Assembly (NCBI GenBank): GCA_018806985.1
Contig: JADANN010000397.1
Location: 248,001-312,000 of the forward strand
DNA from: Angiostrongylus vasorum
Taxonomy: Eukaryota; Nematoda; Chromadorea; Rhabditida; Metastrongylidae
Direction of reading: 5' to 3'
Length of the DNA stretch: 64,000 nt
Part shown: positions 60,410 to 64,000 of the stretch, in pieces
Layout: each line of letters opens with the position of its first letter
Position numbering within the stretch: the stretch's first letter is position 1
The notes under the pieces: generated by a model
What the model was told of the DNA's origin: nothing
The model's input: the letters and a program-made list of their open reading frames with translations, nothing else
Database searches by the model: none
Program-made: the position numbers and the translations under genes

Positions 60410-60945
60410 GAGGAGAATAACTTTGAAGATTTCATTTTACCTCAGCACCAATAATCAACGTTTTGTTCTAATAATGAACTTTATAAGCATGAACAGCCAC
60501 TTTATGAAACGAATTTCATTATTACAAAAAGTGTTGTAGGTGAAACTCGGAAGCAGTCCAGCTGATATATTGGTGAACGATCCATCCTGTGTGATCTACC
60601 TTTAGTGATATCATCGTCTACGATCGATCTGTACTGGACGGAATTGATAGAATGTTCATTTAACGACAGTGCCATAAATCTACTTCAGATCGTTCTTCTG
60701 TTGTACATGCTTTATTTTCTCAGCGTTAAGATGCTGCTAACGTGATCGTCGGGTTTTCTGTCAGATGTCATAATATAAAGTTGAATTGAAATTTCAAAAA
60801 GAGCCAAGTTGAGACGTGTTCACATATTTTGAACAACTCATGATTATTCCTTCGTCTTCTGTATTTTGGGTTCTTAGGGTATCTAAAGCGAAAGATCAAT
60901 GCCAAAGCCTTGTTCAGTAGCCATTGTTAAATCACTTTCCTATTC
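60410..60945. other. 3' flank of the membrane-protein gene
   Basis: No canonical AATAAA close to the stop; nothing else recognised. Confidence 0.3.
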
Positions 60946-60949
60946 TTGA

Positions 60950-61235
60950 TTTGAGGATGCGAGTTGCGCAGTGGTCGAAGGCGCCCTGCAACACACACGT
61001 GCTATCGATCCCCGCGCCCATGTCCCACCAAGCCTTCTATTCCTCCGGGCTTGGCAAATTGGTACCAGACTTGTTTGGGAAGATAGCAGCATACATCGTT
61101 GGGCCACCGCGAGTCATTGTAAAGGCCAGATATGCATGCAATTACCTCCAAACGATGCTTAATGAAGTCGAATGCATGGCGCATCCATCAGGGATTGATC
61201 AACGTCCAGACCTTTATGTTTTTTTATTCTTGATT
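60950..61235 (+). repeat. SINE family B, full length
   Basis: GAGTTGCGCAGTGGTCGAAGGCG head, GTGCTATCGATCCCCGCGCC, CACCAAGCCTTC..GGCTTGGCAAATTGGTACCAG central domain, CACCGCGAGTCATTGTAAAGG, CGATGCTTAATGAAGTCG and GGCGCATCCATCAGGGATTGATCAACG end. Short frames through it are shadows. Confidence 0.9.
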
Positions 61236-61239
61236 TAAA

Positions 61240-63290
61240 CTATGAAAGACTTACGGATTCCAACAAAACACACCATTAGAGTGGTTATTTATGTGCAGTT
61301 AGAAATTTTCATGTGTAAACTTTAAAACTGTTCTTTGAAATTCTAGGTAACCTCCAACGGCTTTGGGATGACTTCATTTTTCTACTTCTTTAATGTTTTT
61401 ATTCCGTTTTTTTACACTGATAAAGTGGAGCCGTAGCCTGGAAAATATTTATTATCATTGGAACCTTTCAAAGATTTTTCAAAAGTAGGCAGAAAGTGTT
61501 CAAAAATTGGTGATTGTTCGAACACGGGAGTTGAAAGCCGTGAAAAAAAGACGACAATCCATCTCTAAAGGTTAAACAGTATTTATCACCAGATTTAGTA
61601 TTTATCTTTGTTCTGGAGAACTCATGAGAACAGACGTGCGTGGTTGATCGAGAGTGACGAGATGCTCTCAGCTTTTATACGATAGTTGCACAGGGAAATA
61701 TTTCGAAGAAGCCAGAATGAGAAATCCTTTTTTTTCATGCCTTACTGTCTTTACTACTGTTCTTATTATTGCTGCGTATCATCGTAACTGCCTCGAGATC
61801 GTAAATTTACCAAATTTTTTCACTGATATCACCGCAGTAATATTTGAAAAAACGCATTGTTGTGCCTCAATTTTACTTGGTTTTCGGGAAAAATGTCGGA
61901 CTTCAACCTACAGTTGTTAACTAGCATAACTTAGCCTGGAAAAACTATATTTGAAGGAACAGGAACCATTCGAATGAGCCCATTTTTGCCAAAGAGAAGG
62001 TTTGCTTACATCGATTGCTCGGGATTCTGGACTTCTCGAGACAATGCACCTCACTGAGAGCAATTTCGACCTTTTCTTTCTGCTTCACTTATTCGATTTG
62101 CTGGACGTACTTTTTCGAAGTAACAATTTTATTACGATTTAGAATGCTGTCATGGATTAAACAGCAGAACACTACTGAACAGTCAGCAAGACCGTCTTTT
62201 GTTGCAATTTCGGGATTCAGAAGTGTTGGTAAGCTTCCTCACCGTCCAACCACCAAGCGAATTGGTGCCGGTTATCACAGGAGATTCATTCCTTATCGCA
62301 CATCACTGTACGGTCAAGAAAAGTGTAGGCCTCGTTGCGTAGGAGAAACGTCGAGGATGCTTCACTACGACGACTTCCCTTATTGCCACCAAGTCCTTCC
62401 GGTGGCACTCATTTTTCGAGTTTTTGCAACTTTAAAAGCTTTCAGATGGTCCGAAATAGTATAGACCCTACAGCGAACTTTTCTTTCAAGATTTTGAAAA
62501 TTTATTCTTGTTACCGATTTCACAACACTTTTCAATTTCATCGTCGGCAATAGCAAAAGGACTCCAGCAACATCCTCTATCTCCACGATCTAATTCGCGA
62601 CGACAAGAAAATTCCTCAGCAAAGTTGCACTTTCAGCTCGTTAGAACTATCTTGATTATAAACACGACTTCTAGTTCGAGCCATGTGTGCTGTCTCATAG
62701 TTTCAATTCGCACAAATTGATTTCTCAAAAATGCTACCTTTACATTTGGAACTCTAACCTTTGAAATTTGCTAACAACACTATTTATCTTCCAATTCAGT
62801 TATACACACTTAAATAAATACTGGAGTGGCTCCACTAACATTGCCAGCCTCAGCACAATTTGCTCTCATTTCATTCTCGGGCAATCATCGTGCATGGTGG
62901 TGACATGCTTCGAACATGGTGACGTCTACTAGGTAGATTCCATGATCCTGAAATCGTTTAATCTGCAAATGCAGATGTTCGCCGTAAGAATACTCCGTCA
63001 GTCCTTTAAGTGGTCTTTCCAGAAGAAGCTTGTATCGTCTTAAAGTCCAGTTTACAGTTCTTTTCGCTCATCTGTCATTTGTTCTTCCAATATTACGATG
63101 AAGTCATCTGTGCTTCGCTTTTGGTCTGTGTTCTCAAGATCCCAAAAGTGAGATACGTTCCAAAGATCTGAGCTGAACATTCCTCCCTAGAACTTGCGGA
63201 GGCCGGTAAAACTTTATAAAACATCGCTTAAGCGCTATATTGGTAGTGGATGTTTTTCTTGACGTTAATGAACCACCAATTTATGATGGA
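61240..63290. other. unassigned; open frame 62015-62464
   Basis: A 149-codon plus-strand frame (…TEQSARPSFVAISGFRSVGK…) and 61654-61920 (with a hydrophobic FFSCLTVFTTVLIIAAYH stretch) have no family or splice support. Confidence 0.25.
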
Positions 63291-63383
63291 TTTTGTATGC
63301 GTCGTTTTCTTGTTCAGCAATCGCGAGGTTGTTAAACAGCATACATTTACTTCCATAGAAAAACACAATACGATACAACAGTA

Positions 63384-63419
63384 GCTGACGTTTCGGCAGT
63401 ATCGCCTTCTTCAGAGCCT
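63384..63419 (-). ncRNA. hammerhead-ribozyme-like motif (best copy)
   Basis: Minus strand: GGCT, CTGAAGA, A, GGC-loop-GCC, GAAAC, GTC, AGCT. Stem I GGCT/AGCT pairs (one G-U), stem II GGC/GCC pairs, and the core CUGANGA..GAAA and GUC site match the hammerhead pattern. Stem III would be only two pairs (ACGU), possible only between two molecules, and there is one extra A between A9 and stem II. Activity therefore not assured. Confidence 0.5.
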
Positions 63420-63616
63420 GGAAGGGTATACTGACATACAATTTACTACGCCAAACGCTTCAATGACACTTACAAAAAGACGAAAAAAACTCTATGGTAA
63501 TTACATGGTCAACAGCTTCTCGAAAAAACTCACGGCTTTTTTTACATGCCTTCCAATGAGGAAGATTAGAACAGCTGATTATGGTCGCATAAGGTTGATG
63601 ACTGCACAATCCCACA

Positions 63617-64000
63617 TCAGAAATTGATGCGAACATACGGGGTCAGGTCGCGTATGACCTCTGGGCATTCATCCCTGCTATTCATTGTAGGGGTTTTTGG
63701 CATTTATCCAAAAAGTCTCAGAAGTTTTCGCGCTGGTGTTCTAGTCTCCTGCGCAAGGATATTGACTTTTACTTCAACATCGTTCCCGCTATGCTTTTGT
63801 ATCCTATGCGTGCCTAGTGGGGTAGTCTGTATTAGTTCTCGTTGGCCATCTAGGTGCTCTTTTATACGGATACACAAAAGGCGTTCCCGTTTCGCCAATA
63901 TATTCGTCTCCGCAATTATTACAAGAGATCAGGTATATCGTACCTGAACTCATGCAATCACTGTCCCTGCCGTAAGGGCAGATTACGCAATTTGTTGTTT
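63617..64000 (-). pseudogene. GIY-YIG endonuclease domain of Penelope-like element, frameshifted
   Basis: Minus strand, partial at the window edge. First frame: CPYGRDSDCMSSGTIYLISC then NNCGDEYIGETG, which holds the GIY and YIG-type motifs (TIYLIS..DEYIGETG) and a Cys-x2-Cys pair. A frameshift near 63880 leads to LLCIRIKEHLDGQRELIQTT, and on through THRIQKHSGNDVEVKVNILA. A second shift near 63705 leads to NSRDECPEVIRDLTPYVRIN and TGA at 63617. These are the expected blocks, in order, for the C-terminus of a Penelope-like protein. Two frameshifts make this copy inactive. Confidence 0.8.

Larger units (their letters stand above)
63300..64000 (-). mobile_element. 3' end of a Penelope-like element
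   Basis: Minus strand, running in from the right edge: GIY-YIG coding remnant (64000-63617), about 200 bp noncoding, hammerhead-like motif (63419-63384), then GATACAACAG-type and AACCTCGCGATTGCTGAACAAG sequence to about 63300. Known: Penelope-like elements encode a reverse transcriptase followed by a GIY-YIG endonuclease and carry hammerhead ribozyme motifs in their terminal repeats. The reverse transcriptase part lies outside the window. Confidence 0.75.

Noticed and set aside
60407..60454. Alternative last exon with acidic end DEENNFEDFILPQHQ
   Set aside because: Attractive peptide, but the acceptor ACTTAAATAG is poor and a strong TTTTTCAG lies 23 bases upstream; kept only as an alternative.
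62015..62464. 149-codon plus-strand open frame as a gene
   Set aside because: No recognisable motif, no supported acceptor at the start, and an overlapping open frame in another phase; likely chance.

Overview
This is a nuclear window from a nematode, most likely a clade V strongylid (hookworm-type) worm. The best evidence is a complete six-exon SUP-12/RBM24-type RNA-binding protein gene with short GT-AG exons and TTTCAG-like acceptors. The rest is AT-rich intergenic DNA crowded with decayed RTE-like LINEs, tRNA-derived SINE-like repeats and microsatellites. There is no operon, CRISPR array or prokaryotic signature, and I found no stand-alone tRNA or rRNA gene.

Layout. 1-10 kb: fragments of RTE-like LINEs and SINEs, plus two palindromic elements (2.0 and 9.1 kb). 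10.03-15.76 kb (minus): the sup-12 orthologue, 250 aa, all six coding exons joined in phase; its second intron holds two SINE copies in opposite orientation. 17.4-17.9 kb: a long GTC/GAC triplet array upstream of that gene. 21-24.2 kb: scattered candidate exons (plus); the last two (23.90-24.16 kb) are well formed. 25-38 kb: SINEs, LINE remnants and a SINE that inserted into another SINE as an inverted duplication with a 14-bp target duplication. 38.8-43.5 kb: two different LINE families lying tail to tail. 44-52 kb: more SINE copies and unassigned DNA. 52.57-60.41 kb (plus): a probable small single-pass membrane protein gene of four exons. Its 7.3-kb intron contains a nearly full-length RTE-like element and an 800-bp CATA/CATAGCATA satellite. 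61-64 kb: a SINE and, at the right edge on the minus strand, the GIY-YIG C-terminus of a Penelope-like element.

The most interesting thread runs across the whole window. A motif of about 35 bases resembling a hammerhead ribozyme core (CTGANGA, short stem, GAAAC, GTC) occurs eight times, in intact or worn form. One copy lies just downstream of the GIY-YIG coding remnant, in the same orientation. Two pairs sit in large palindromes. I infer that these are terminal regions of Penelope-like elements that have spread as small non-autonomous units. A second thread is a set of tRNA-headed SINE families that share one central domain but have different heads and tails.

Only sup-12 can be given a function with confidence. 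The other gene models rest on splice signals, reading-frame phase and composition alone, and are marked accordingly.
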